A stretch of 64,000 nt of DNA, taken from NCBI GenBank assembly GCA_018398585.1, contig JAGTTD010000025.1, positions 14,079,578-14,143,577 of the forward strand. Direction: 5' to 3'. Below, piece after piece: positions 33,628 to 45,177 of the stretch. The stretch comes from Simmondsia chinensis (taxonomy: Eukaryota; Streptophyta; Magnoliopsida; Caryophyllales; Simmondsiaceae). Made by a program: the position numbers and the translations under genes. Numbering within the stretch: the stretch's first letter is position 1; every line of letters begins with the position of its first letter. Below the pieces are notes generated by a model, which was given only the letters and a program-made list of their open reading frames with translations, made no database searches and had not been told where the DNA came from.

Positions 33628-35779
33628 TGTTGTAAAAAAAATTAAATTTGTTGGAAAAATAAACTCTAATGCCGATTATTAGGTTCACAATTCTCAACTA
33701 TGGTCACAACAATAGGCACCTATTAGAGCACTTAAAGTAGGAGACTATTCTTTCTATCTAAGCCCTCGGTAGGAGAGTCATGCTTAATGACGAATTTCAA
33801 AAATTCTCCCTAATTAAAGTTTACGCAGTGGAACGGATTTAGAATTCATAATTCTAAACCTAGGTTTGATTTAAAACTTATAATTTTAAATCTACACATT
33901 TAAATTCACAATTTAAATCTACAGATCTAAATTCTTAATTTAGATCTACAGGCCTTTTACACTAATACATTCATAACAATACATAAGCTTAAACAAGCAT
34001 AATAATGAATCTGTAAATAAATAGAAAAAGCAAAAACTAATAGAAGAAGGAAAGAATAACATACCTGGAATTGCTTTTATAATGAAGAATGCCAAGAAAA
34101 TCGAGACCCTACGATCTTCTATGCAATGACCTCGAACTGGCCGTAGGGTGGGCTCTAAAAAATATTAAACCGGGGAAAGAAAAACTTCAATGGACAATTT
34201 TCTCTCCAATTAGGTATCCCAAACAATTTTCAGAAATCCAAAAATTTAATTTCAATTGAATGCCAAACCTCTGGAATATGTACCCCTATTTATAGTATAC
34301 TAGAGTGAAAATTGGCTGATTTTTGATGTGGGATTTGCCAAGTTAAAATCAAAACACAGCGTATCATATATAATATAAAGCAAAACGAAGTGTTTTGTAG
34401 CCTATACAAACAACGCGTTTATTTTAAATTAAATCCGCGTGACACGTGGAGAAACCCCATTGGTCAGGACGGTTCGTGAGCTGGGGTAAGAGGAGCATGC
34501 CAAGTGGTCCGCTTACGGGTATACGGATAGCCCAAGGAACAAACCAGCACGCAACACGTGTCTCGCGATTGTTCGTCAGATCCGAAGCACACAGATCGTG
34601 CGTCTTGTGCAATTTTTTGTCTTTCTTTTTTTTTTATTTTTTTATTTTCCAGATGTAAAAATTCATTTTATGAATTTTAATTTTCAAAAATTATTTTATT
34701 TCATAATTTTTAACTTTTATTAATCTCATGAATAATGTTTGGCTAAATTAATTTACCCATCTCATGGATAAAAAATTCATCTCATGAATTCTTTAATATT
34801 TTTCGGTGGCAATAAATACAGAGGTTTGCGTAGGGACAATTTAAATCTAGCTCCAAATGAGCTAAGTTAATCATCTTGTGAAATAATTTAATTACTATTT
34901 AATGAGACTTAATTCCACCAAATAAATCTCACTGCACTCCAAACTTAAATTATTTATATGATATCTCCCTAATAGACTGTATTGATGACAACAACCCCTC
35001 CACTAGATGTCCATGACAAACGACACATATAACCACTACCATTATACTTCTCATAGTATAAATTCCAAATGTCAAACACATGGAATACTTTGGCCAAAGT
35101 TTACGAACTATTCAAATATTTGTGAATCAACTAAGGGGACATCTGTATCTCATAAGAGAATGTAGATTCTCTATTGAATACCTGATCCCTGTCACACTTC
35201 ACGCCGCTACCCAGTGTACGTGGGATTTTAGTCACTTGTTTAGACCTTGCTTATAGTAAACCAAAGTAACTAACGCTCCATGCACAAGTCCAGAATACCC
35301 TCAGGATTTAGAGTCGTCGTTCAAAAAGTACAATATGAATCACTCATCTCCGATAGTAGTCTAGAAATAAGTAATTCACATGGTCCAACTCAGTGTGTCA
35401 ATCTTGTTAAACACACTAATCTAACACTTTTGGATCTCCATCCATATGACCAAGATAAGTCATCTAAAGTGTCACGTTATAGTCTTAACATATAAGTGGT
35501 CCAAACCTGTCTTTGAATACGAGTCTTCAAAACAACAATCTATACCATTTGTTCCAAGTCCATCTATGGCTTAGTCTGATAAACCACTTAGAAGAAACAT
35601 GTAAGTTGTGGTCTGAGGGCTATACCCATCTCATGGATGTCTTCCCAAAAGAAAATCACATGCAGTATAAATGCTCACTTAAACAAATTGAACTGGAAAA
35701 CGACTGGGACTTCAATTTTATTTATTAATTAAATAATATATTCAGAATAAAACTGAATTTTAGGACACTGTTCCTAACA
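33628..35779 (-). repeat. Cop2 5' LTR
   Basis: 2152 bp. On the minus strand it begins TGTTAGGAACAGTGTCC and ends ...TTTACAACA. It is the partner of 13650-14078 plus 27628-29471 and lacks the 73-bp segment present there. Several CTC-loop hairpins occur, for example 34774-34790. Confidence 0.92.
34283..34463 (-). promoter_or_regulatory. Cop2 LTR core promoter with G-box
   Basis: Minus-strand TATAAATAGGGG at 34294-34283 is a strong TATA box. Upstream of it in the transcription direction are a CCAAT box (plus-strand ATTGG at 34459-34463), a G-box/ABRE-type CACGTG at 34443-34448 and another CACGTG at 34555-34560. In plants CACGTG is bound by bZIP and bHLH factors. Stress-linked activity is an inference from the motifs only. 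Confidence 0.6.
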
Positions 35780-35784
35780 AAGGG

Positions 35785-35837
35785 TTCAATTGCTCAAGAA
35801 TGTGTGCTGGCTGGTGCACAAGGAAGCGATTCTAAGG
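35785..35837 (+). mobile_element. Possible last visible piece of Elem-D
   Basis: The 53 bp after the Cop2 duplication should continue Elem-D directly from 13649. No domain is visible. The right limit depends on the inferred start of the Ath2 LTR at 35838. Confidence 0.4.
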
Positions 35838-36922
35838 TGATGTCTGGGACTTGTTTGTCCCTAAAGCTAGGAAGCAATGCCAGAGTTGGCATTGTTGACT
35901 TGGGAAGGTCAAAAAGCCTAACATGGGCGGCAAGGGGTGGCAAGAAGAACAAATGAGAGCAAAGCTTATGTAATTTTTCATTTTTTGAATTTGCAACCTC
36001 AAACTCTATAAATAGGAGTGTTTGGGATGTCTTTTATCATCAATTCGTTCAGTAAAAACTCAATACAAAGTAGAAAAACTTAGGTAGAAATTCGGATAGT
36101 GGAAGAAGGGTGTGAAAAGAAAGGGTTTGTTTTGTAAATTTTAAATTTCAAGTTCTTTTCTATCCTTTCCTTCTTTAAATTCATAGATTTTGTCTTAGTT
36201 TTGCTTTATGTTATGTATACCATGAACTAGTTTTGTCTTTCTAAGGCAACAATGTAGCCTAAGTTGTAATATGCGCTATTTCTAATTCAACATATTGAAA
36301 GTTTGTTTATTGCTCTGTTTGAGTGTGTATCATTGTTCTTCATGCACTTTGAATGCTTGATCGCCATTTAAAGCCTATAATAATTCATAATAAGTCCAAA
36401 GGGAGATTTATGATGATTTATAAAGTGATAAACACCACAAATTGAGCGACTGCTAGATACATATTAACGCAATTTGGTCTTAAGTAAAAATCATTAATCT
36501 TCAACAATTTTTTTTTATTTAAATTAATGTAAGAGATTGATGAGTTAGTATCTAAAATAGCATGCTATATGTTGCTCAAGAGAGAATACTTAGTAAATTA
36601 TGGTTTTTGACTATCAACATGTAATAACAACTTGAATATCGAGAATAGAAAGGCATATTGATGCAACCCGGTCAAATCGATTGCCTTAGATCTTATTAAA
36701 TAATTAAAATCGGTACATCTTTTATAAAAAAATAATAACCATTTTTGCTCTTTTTTTATTTTGTTTTGTTTCATATTAAAGTGCAAATTTTGGTCTTTCA
36801 AATAGTGATGAAACTACTAATTTCGGTACTCATTCAATAACAATCCTCGTTGGATCATAATCTACTCGTTTCAATATTACTTGATATTCTTAGTGCACTT
36901 GCTAAGCAAACATTAAGCATCA
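35838..36922 (+). repeat. Ath2 5' LTR (left end tentative)
   Basis: The right end is firm: ...TTAAGCATCA is followed by AAGG.. and a tRNA-Asp PBS. The left end is inferred from a TGATGTCTGGG at 35838 that would mirror the terminal CATCA, giving 1085 bp. A good TATA box, TATAAATAGG at 36007-36016, and a CAATTCG-type start region downstream support an LTR promoter here. No second copy was found in the window. Confidence 0.6.
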
Positions 36923-36928
36923 AGGTTT

Positions 36929-36946
36929 TGGCGCCGTTGCCAGGGA
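36929..36946 (+). other. Ath2 primer-binding site (tRNA-Asp)
   Basis: TGGCGCCGTTGCCAGGGA, the Athila/Tat-type PBS, with one base different from that of Ath1. Confidence 0.92.
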
Positions 36947-37314
36947 TTGTTCTTATTTGAGCAATTTTGATACTAACATGTTTTAGCACTAAGTTAAAGT
37001 TGTTAATTTTGTTCAAATTTGAAGAAGAAATTCCTTTTTTTTCATTTATCTCATTCACTTGATTTTATTTGCAGAGTTATTCTTTTCTTGAAAAATTTGT
37101 ATAGCACCCTCCCAAAATTGTGTTTTTGTTAAGTTTGTGTTTTTTTAAAGTTAAGGTTATATTTTTAAAGCTTTTCAAAATATTAGTATTACTACCCCTC
37201 CCCCTGCTTAAATTTTGTTTAGTTAACCTTTGTATTATATTTTAGTGTTTGGGTTCTTTTTCATTGTTGTTATCTTTCTTTTGACTTTTAAGTTTGTGTT
37301 TCTAACTTTGTATG

Positions 37315-37873
37315 TGTTATGATCCGGGAATTCTATTCACGTGCTGTTATGTTGCTGGTTGGGGTGTTGTTATGTTGCTGCTATGTGGCTGCTCTAGTTG
37401 TTGCTTAGGTGTGTTTAGTTAGTTAAAAGAATGATGCAATAGTCTTAGCTAGTGTTGCATTGTAATAAGGTGCACTTAAGTTCTACATTGTAATAACCTG
37501 CAGTAGCAGGTCACAGTTAGTAGCTACGTAGTTGTCCTTTGGCGCCAAAATGCTTTAGAAGTTAGTAAGAAAATATTTTTGGGTTATTCTAGATATTTTT
37601 CCAATAAGGTGGTTAGTAGTGTGTCTTGATTCATTGTATTGTTTGTCTTGTTTGCTTATAAGTAGCTGATTGGTGTAATAATTTGGGGCATTCAATGAAA
37701 AATCAACCAATATCTCAATTTGAGATCAAACCTTCTCTCTCACATCTAACTCTTCTATTTCTCATCCCTATTTCTCTAATTTCTCATTTTAATTTACTTC
37801 TTTCTCATCTCATACTCTCATCTATCTTCAATTTTACTTAGTTTATGCTTGTGATTCAATCCCGAGCACAACA
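37315..37873 (+). repeat. TRG 5' LTR
   Basis: TGTTATGATCCGGGAATTC to CCCGAGCACAACA. A TATA-like TTATAAGTAG lies near 37658. The segment 37730-37830 is made of CTTCT/TTCTCATC repeats. It matches 40364-40912 apart from a small duplication (GTTGCTGCTATGTGGCTGCT, near 37372) and point changes. Confidence 0.94.
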
Positions 37874-37875
37874 AT

Positions 37876-37887
37876 TGGTATCAGAGC
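37876..37887 (+). other. TRG primer-binding site (tRNA-iMet)
   Basis: TGGTATCAGAGC, a perfect match, two bases after the LTR. Confidence 0.95.
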
Positions 37888-38541
37888 CTCGTTTGGTTTC
37901 CAATTGAGCTCATAATCAAGAAAATTCAAAATCAGATTGTTGTTGCTGCATAAGAGACTTCAAATGCTTTGCATTTGATTTAGTTGAATCAATTCAACTA
38001 GATTGAGTTTGTATATTTAAAGCCTTTCGTGTAAGCGGCAAGTAATCAGTAAAAACAATCCTGGCGCTGAATTTTGTTTAGTTTTAGAAAGATTGACGTT
38101 CAATGATTGCCACCGGAACAACTTGAACAAGTACAGTACAAAATTGTCAAGATCAGGTACTGCTTGATTGTTTTACTACTGAACTAGCAAGTAATTGAGG
38201 CAAATTTTGTGATTGCTGCTTCTGGTGTGGTGAAGTGTTTAAATTGAGTAAGAAATAACTTCGCACTGAGCTAGGAATTCAGAGATCTAAGGCTGAACTG
38301 TGAGGTGTTTGATTAATTGTTGTAGAATGCTTAAAGTACATCTTGAGTAAACTTCAAGGTTTGATTGAGTTAAGCAAGTTAATTAGTGCTTCGAGAGATC
38401 TGATGCATCAAGTCACGAATCCAGATCATAAAGTGTTGATGTCCTGAAATTAATTTCATCTAAGAGTGCTAGAATCTGATAGTAGTCAGCTGGACAATCG
38501 GTTAAGCAATTCTGGCTAGAAGAAGGAGGAAAGCTGTTGAA

Positions 38542-40305
38542 ATGGCTGAACGTGTAACCACAAGAGCTCAGGCTGCCTCTTATACAGAAATAGCTGCAAG
38601 AAATACTCCAATTGAAGCTGCAGCAGCTGGTGCAAGTACTACAAGTAAGGTACACTTTGTTACAATTGATCAACTTTCAATACAAATGGAATTAATGTTC
38701 AATCGAATATAGCAGCAAAGGCAAGAGGATAAGGATACAATGCTTCAACAAATGAGGCAGGTTCTTAGAGACAATGATCAAAGTAAGGAAGACTTGGTGT
38801 CTCAACAACTGCAAGGTTTTTGAGGAAAAGATAAATGGACATGTGAATCAGCAAGTTCAGGAGGATGAGGAGAGAATTTTAGACCGGTTGAATCATCAAT
38901 CTCAAAACATTCAGGAAAGGTTCAATGAATTGCGCAGACAATTTGATAGGCAAAATGTATCAATTGCTCCAGAACTTCTCATTCCTGTTAGCTAGATCCA
39001 AAGAAACAGGCTTCCTGAGGATGTAAATTCGCAAATGCTAAATACTGCTGCATCACTACATGGACCTCAAATGGCTAATGTGTCTGTTAGGCTCAAGTTC
39101 ACCTCCAACCTGCTAATGTTAGACCTCAAAATCGCACTTCTGAAGCTGATTTAACTACCAGACAGCATGAACATCTACTTGAGCAGGTGCAGGTTCGATC
39201 TACCAGCAGGGTTCTTGAACAGAATGGACATGCTCAAGATCATTCAGTGCAATTCAGATCAAACACAATGGATACAGGATAGAATGTTCAGCCACCTGAT
39301 CAAGTACATACTCAATCGGCTTGCTTGTTTGGGGAACATTTAGTTCGGCCTCCAGATCAGGTTCAATAGCATTGTCCTGGACAGTATGCTTCTGAAATTG
39401 GTCCCATTCGAGGCAGTGATGTTACAAGTGGTAGTAGAGACAATGGCTTTAGACAACCAAGAGTTCAACTTGAAAATTTTGATGGGAAGCAACCACATTC
39501 TTGGTTAACAAAATGTGAATGTTACTTCCACTTTTATTCCATTCCCAATGAACAAAAGGTGGAATTAGCTACGGTTTACCTTCAAGGAGATCACGAAGCT
39601 TGGCTCTATAGCCTATTGAAGAGTAATTCCATGTTAACTTGGGCTGAATTTATGGTTGAACTATGTGAACAATATGGTGATGAAGACTCTAGTGACATTG
39701 TTGATAACTTCAACAAGGTAACTCAAGTCTCAACTGTGAAGGAGTACATGACAAGGTTTGAGAATCTTAGAGCAAGTATTATAAATGTTTGTCCTCAAGC
39801 CCCTGAGTCCTCTTATGTCTCGAGCTTCTTCAGTGGATTAAAGCCTAAAATCAAGAATTTGGTGAAGGCAATTGGTCCTACTTCCTTATCCAAAGCTTAT
39901 GCAAAGGCAAAGTTGTTTGAGGCCACGGTTCCAACATTCAACGATGGGCCAAAGGATCGAGGAGAAAACTTCGAACAACAAAAAAAGGGGTTAGAAGAAC
40001 CTAAAATTCCTCAAGATGTTGAGAAGAAGCCTCAAAGGCTCTGTTTTAAGTGTCGTCAACCATATGAAATTGGCCATAAGTGCAATCCTAAATTTCTCAT
40101 GGCAGTTAGAAGAGTTGATGTTGAAGGACAATATGAAAATGATGAGTTTGATACTGACATTGATGTTTCAGATCAGGAAGCCTGCATTAAAGAGGAAGAG
40201 GACATTACAGTTCAAAGCAAGGAAGCAAGAAACATGCTTAAGAGAACGTCAAAGTCCAAAGGACACCAGCATGGAAAGGGAAACTCCTATTTCTACAACA
40301 AGTGA
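38542..40305 (+). pseudogene. TRG gag (Retrotrans_gag domain plus CCHC-like knuckle)
   Basis: The ATG at 38542 begins MAERVTTRAQAASYTEIAA. The N-terminal half (to about 39430) is Gln-rich and coiled-coil-like (QQRQEDKDTMLQQMRQV), broken by stops and frameshifts. The C-terminal 248 aa are open (39559-40305), and the frame can be read upstream from about 39440. They show the Gag core: FDGKQPHSWLTKCECYF, LATVYLQGDHEAWLY, FMVELCEQYGD and VKEYMTRFENLR. The knuckle CFKCRQPYEIGHKC spans 40042-40083. An acidic tail and a basic end (KRTSKSKGHQHGKG) follow. Gag proteins form the particle and bind the RNA. This copy is broken in its N-terminal half. Confidence 0.88.
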
Positions 40306-40349
40306 TCTTCAAAGTCTTATTCTCTCATTCTTGAGGACAAGAATGTTTT

Positions 40350-40363
40350 CAAGGGGAAGGGAA
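40350..40363 (+). other. TRG polypurine tract
   Basis: AAGGGGAAGGGAA directly before the 3' LTR. Confidence 0.88.
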
Positions 40364-40912
40364 TGTTAAGATCCGGGAATTCTATTCGCGTGTTGTTATG
40401 TTGCTGGTTGGGGTGCTGTTATGTTGCTGCTCTAGTTGCTGCTTAGGTGTGTTTAGTTAGTTAAAAGAATGATGTAATAGTCTTAGCTAGTGTTGCATTC
40501 TAATAAGGTGCACTTAAGTTCTGCATTGTAATAATCTGCAGTAGCAGGTCACAGTTAGCAGCTACGTAGTTGTTCTTTGGCGCCAAATTGCTTTAGAAGT
40601 TAGTTAGAAGATATTTTTTTGGTTATTCTAGATATTTTTCCAATAAGGTGGTTAGTAGTGTGTCTTGATTTATTGTATTGTTTGTCTTGTTTGCTTATAA
40701 GTAGCTGATTGGTGTAATAATTCAGGGCATTCAATGAAAAATCAACCAATATCTTAATTTGAGATCAAACCTTCTCTCTCTCATCTAACTCTTCTATTTC
40801 TCATCCCTATTTCTCTAATTTCTCATCTTAATTCACTTCTTTCTCATCTCATACTTTCAACTATCTTCAAATTTACTTAGTTTATGCTTGTGATTCAATC
40901 CCGAGCATAAAA
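40364..40912 (+). repeat. TRG 3' LTR
   Basis: TGTTAAGATCCGGGAATTC to CCCGAGCATAAAA. The final CA has decayed to AA. Confidence 0.94.
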
Positions 40913-40917
40913 GTATG

Positions 40918-42250
40918 CAAAATCAAAATAAAAATGAAATAATTCCTTTGCATCCTAAAATCAAATTAGAAAACCAAATGAACTAAAACAATGGCTAATG
41001 AAAAAGTTTTAAAAGATTATGTTGTCCCAACTATTGGTGGATGCACTTCCAACATCCGACGTCCACCTATATAAGCAAATAATTTTGAAATAAAACCTGG
41101 GATAATACAAATGATTCCACGGACTATTCAGTTTGGCGATCTACCTAGTGAGAACCCGAATTTATATATCACTAATTTTCTTGAGATATGCAATACATTT
41201 AAGCACAATGGCGTCAGTGATGATGCCATTCACTTAAGACTCTCCCATTCTCACTAAGAGACAAAGCCAATGCAAGATTAATGTCATTGCCTACATGTAC
41301 CATCACCACATGGGATGATTTGGCACAAAACCTTCGCTAAATATTCTCCACCAACCAAATCAGCCAAAATGCGGAATAACAGTACCTCTTTTACACATTA
41401 TGATATGGAATCATTGTATGACGCGTGGGAATGCTATAAAGAGCTTTTAAGAAGCTGTGCACACCATGGTTTACCAGTTTGGATGCAAGTCCAAACGTTT
41501 TACAATGGTTTGGCACCTAATACCCAAACAACGGTGGACGGAAGAGCCCTAAACAACAAGACACTAGACGAAGCATACGAGTTGATAGATGTAATGGCTA
41601 GCAACAACTATGTAAGAAAGCTGATCGAATAATGCAACGGAAGCCTGCAGGTATTCACGAAGTAGAAGCATTAACCACATTATCCGCTCAAATTTCGATG
41701 ATTCAAAAACAATTGGGTAACATAGGTGTTAATGCCATAAAATCTCTTATGCTAACATGTGAGTTTTTTGCTGGAAATCATGCGAGCATAGAATGTCAGG
41801 CAGGGAACCCCTTTTCCATAGCCCCTTCAAATCACGAGCATGCTAATTTTGTTTCAACCTTTTAAAATTCACAATACAATTCCCACGCCAACACTTACAA
41901 TCTTGGGTGGAGAAGCCACCCAAAATTTTCATGGAGTAACCTAAAGATTCAATAACAGCCCATTCATGCCCAACCATAAAAGAAAATTGATCTCAAAAAT
42001 ATGTTCAATAAGTTTATCCAAGAAACTAGAAGTTTCATGTAACAAACACAAACAAATCTTCGAAATCAAGAAGCTTCTATGCGAAATTGAGAAGCTTTTA
42101 TTAGCAACCTTCGAAATGTGGCGGGAAAGCACTTACACCAAACCTCTTCTGAAGTGTCCTTCATGTACATTCAGGATTTAAATCCCTAGAGGTGATCCTC
42201 GGGATCCTGAGTTCCATCGAAGAGGTCTATATTCAGAATCTTAACCTTCT
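40918..42250 (+). pseudogene. Ath2 gag remnant
   Basis: The ATG at 40991 begins MANEKVLKDYVVP. In-phase and shifted frames show an Athila Gag: IQFGDLPSENPNLYITNFL, then VSDDAIHLRL. The frame 41315-41632 follows, with YKELLRSCAHHGLPVWMQ and QTFYNGLAPNTQTTVD. The frame 41632-41865 has LSAQISMIQKQL and a zinc-knuckle-like C...C..NHASIEC. Then come NTYNLGWRSHPKFSW and a heptad-like QTQTNLRNQEASM. Several frameshifts and stops are present. No protease or RT follows; the element is truncated near 42200-42290. Confidence 0.82.
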
Positions 42251-42957
42251 TCACTAGAAAAGATAAGATCCTTTAAGAAAATGGGGAGTGTGAGTCTGGA
42301 ACCTTAGGCACTTTACCGCTCTTGCCCTCCCCTGTATCACCAATGGACTCGTCCTCCAATTGATTTTGTTCTACGCGGTGGAGCTTGTTAGCTCTCCTCT
42401 CACAGTGTCTAGCCCTCAAATCCAACCCCTATCAACAAACCCCATCTTCTTAACCTCGCAAACCTTCAGGTCCACAACTTGTAGCTTTGTGGCTTTCACC
42501 TTTGCATGTATGTGGTGCTTTTAGGTTGCTGTCCATCCAATTTTTGCAACAAGTGATCAAGAAGATCCTGAACATCCCTCAATTATTACTTTGAGACGTG
42601 CTCGGCTTCTTCATCCAGCTTGGTGGGATTAGGGGACCATGGTGGTTCCATCATGGCCTCGATCCTTCCCACAAACATTGCCAATTATGTTTCGGATGTA
42701 TTTTTTGATGTGTGGGGTAGGATAAGCTAAACTCAAGGCTATTCTGGAAAGACCTCTAAGATTCTTCGCTAGGCTTGTCTCGCTCGTGCTTAAGGTTCTT
42801 ATAATTTTTGAGATCGACTTCTTTAAAGAGCCCCTTCTTCTCTTTTTTCTTTCCTTCTGTTTATGAAGCTTGGGTCTTTCAATTATATAAGAAAACAGTC
42901 TTTAAGCAGAGTGTTATGCGTGTAACTCGGGTGGCGTGGTGTATTCCTTGGGGCGGC

Positions 42958-43155
42958 AGCTCCGCGGCACCCATTTTAGGGCACCCGTTATGGGGCACCC
43001 ATTTCTTGGTGCAGGTGTTTGGGAGCCTGTGTCTAGGCGCTAGTTTATTGGCACCTATGTTTGGGCACTTGTTTCTAGGCGCCAGTGTTTGGTAGCCCGT
43101 TTGTAGGAGCCCAATTTGGCCGCCCGTTTCTTGGGCCACCCGTTGTGGGGCTTCC
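42958..43155 (+). repeat. GGCRCC minisatellite, copy 1
   Basis: Irregular repeats built on GGCACCCATTTCTTGG and GGCGCCAGTGTTTGG, with a ~15-30-bp rhythm. It is strikingly G/T- and GGCGCC-rich in an AT-rich setting. Confidence 0.7.
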
Positions 43156-44104
43156 TTCCAAGGTCACTCCTTTGTGCTTGGCAAGTGAAAATAAAAATGC
43201 ACTTCACTTTAATCTTTTCCAGTTCTAGCACATTCGAGTTATAACAAATCAAAGGTGCCTCGCCTAAAACTCCATAGATTTGAGTTTTTGAATAGATTGT
43301 TGTGCTCATGGACTTGTCTTTGCCCCAATTCGTAACTTGTAAATGTATGGGGTAAGGTGTAAAGGAGCTTCACTGATCCTCACTCTTGACATAGATCATC
43401 TTTCATAAAATTAATTAATTAATTTTTAGGCACTTCATCGATCTTGCCGTCCTCTGTCAGGAAATTGACCTCCCGTTGCTTACTACTCGTATGGCCAATG
43501 GACTCGTACTCCAATTGATTTCATTCTACATGGTGGAACTTGTTCGCTTTCCTTTCACAATGTCTAGCCCTCAAATCTGACCCCTGTCTTCACCGCCCCA
43601 TCTTCTTGACCTCGTAAACCTTCAGGTCCACAACTTGTAGCTTTGTGGCTTTCACCTTTGCGTGTACGTGGTGTTTCCAAGTTGCTGTTCATCCAATTTT
43701 TGCAACAAGCGATCAAGCGGATCCAGAACATCCGTCAATTATTGCTTTGAGATGTGCTCGACTTCTTCATCTAGCTTGGTGGGATTTAGGGACCATGGTG
43801 GTTCCGTCATGGCCTCAATCCTTCTCACAGACAATTCCAATTGTGTTTCTGAAGTATTTTTTGATGTGTGGGGTAGGATAAGCTGAACTTAGGTTTTTAG
43901 TGGAAAGTTCACCAGGATTCTCCACTAGGCTTGTCTCAATTGTGCTTAAGGTTCTTATAATTTTCGAGATCGACTTCCTTAAAGAGCCCCTTCTCTCTTT
44001 TTCCTTCTCCTCCTTTTTATAAAGCTTGGGTCTTTCAATTATATACGAAAAGAGTCTTTAAGGAGAGTGTTACACGTGTAACTTGGGTGGTGTGGTGTAT
44101 TCGC

Positions 44105-44345
44105 TGAGGCACCAGTTTCGCGGCGTCCATTTTAGATTGCACATTAATGGGCACCCATTTCTTGGTGCTGGTGTTTGGGAGCCCGTGTCTAAGCGTCTGT
44201 TTCTTGGCACCTATGTTTGGGCGTCGGTTTCTTGGTGCCTGTGGGGCGCTTATGTTTGGGAGACCGTTTTAGGTGGGCACTTGTGTTTGGCCACCCATTT
44301 CTTGAGCAGCCTGTTGTTGGGCGCCCTTCCTAAGTCGCTCATTGT
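44105..44345 (+). repeat. GGCRCC minisatellite, copy 2
   Basis: Same motif family as 42958-43155, in the second copy of the 1156-bp duplication, and similarly irregular. Confidence 0.7.
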
Positions 44346-45177
44346 GCTTGGTAGGTGCAAATAAAAACATGCTCCACCTTAATCTTTTCTAGTTCTAGCT
44401 TATTCAAGTTATCACAACGTCACCTAAAACCTTATAGATTTGAGCTTTTATGTGGATTGCTGAACTCTTGGACTTGTCTCTGCCCTAATTTCTAACTTGT
44501 AAATGTATGAGGTAAGGTGTAAGAGGGCTTCGCTCTGTCACAGCAGCTGCTGCTTCAGCCAAGTCTATATCGCTTTGATCTTTCACAACAGAAAACCCCA
44601 AAAATATATAATTAAGTCTCCTCAAATTGAGCAAGAGCAAAATCCGAATTTTTAATCCAAATTGAAGTTAGAATAACAAAAGATCTCTACCCTCTCATGA
44701 AGGCGATTGATTGAGGTTAAACACGTATGGTCCGAAACTTAGACTTCCCCCTAATTTTGAAATGAGTCCCTTTCTAAATGTTTGTTTGATTTTGTATTAA
44801 AGCAGACCCCACACACACACTAAAGGCAAAAAAAAAGAGTGACAAAGCTTTTTGCAACCACAGTGGGAGGCTCGATAACATATAACAACATCGTGGAGTT
44901 TAATAAAATTATCTCATGTGATTATGAAATGGTCCGAACAACATAACGTAAGCTCAGGCTGTGGCCTTCGTCGGGCCACAACATGAGCATCATTTAGTGC
45001 AAACTCCAATCTCATGAGAGGCTGAAATTAGTCACAACCGCAATCCGAAAAGCGAAGGTCATGGTGACATCGCAAAAGATGAACGCATTGATTCATGACT
45101 ACTCTCAAAAGACCATTATTGCCATGCCAGTGAGGTGAATGCATCTTGCGAATGAATGATTAGAGAAATCTCTAAAG

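Larger units (their letters stand above)
13650..35779 (-). mobile_element. Cop2: Copia-type element carrying a nested LINE and Gypsy, minus strand
   Basis: Bounded by perfect AAGGG duplications (13645-13649 and 35780-35784). The 3' LTR is 13650-14078 plus 27628-29471, split by LIN1. The internal region is 29472-33627 and the 5' LTR 33628-35779. Without the insertion the element is about 8.6 kb. Minus-strand order is leader, gag/zinc knuckle, protease, integrase, RT, RNase H. It is non-functional: gag is largely deleted, about half of RT is missing, and the RT active site is changed. Confidence 0.92.
37315..40912 (+). mobile_element. TRG: complete gag-only LTR element (TR-GAG type)
   Basis: 3598 bp, with LTRs of 559 and 549 bp (37315-37873, 40364-40912) and a perfect GTATG target duplication (37310-37314, 40913-40917). 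It has a perfect tRNA-iMet PBS, one coding region with a Gag domain and a zinc knuckle, and a polypurine tract. Only ~58 bp separate the gag stop (40305) from the 3' LTR, so there is no room for protease, RT or integrase. This matches the TR-GAG class described in plants, which must borrow pol functions. It inserted into the leader of Ath2. Confidence 0.94.
42296..44540 (+). repeat. Large tandem duplication, period 1156 bp
   Basis: Two diverged copies (about 42296-43400 and 43430-44540) align along their lengths. For example GTAGCTTTGTGGCTTTCACC occurs at 42481 and 43637. Both start with GGCACTT(T/C)A, contain a GGCGCC-type minisatellite, and end with AAATGTATG.GGTAAGGTGTAA. This lies at the head of Tat1 and may be an LTR or leader with an internal duplication, or two degraded solo LTRs side by side. 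Frames such as 42808-43095 and 43645-43881 repeat in both copies and are not taken as genes. Confidence 0.8.

Noticed and set aside
42808..43139. Frames with repeated GxHxFLGA-like residues
   Set aside because: They translate the GGCGCC minisatellite, and the apparent protein repeat is a by-product of the DNA repeat.
42296..44540. Two LTRs of one very short element
   Set aside because: The two copies are separated by only ~30 bp and I could not find TG...CA ends or a target duplication, so a tandem duplication fits better.
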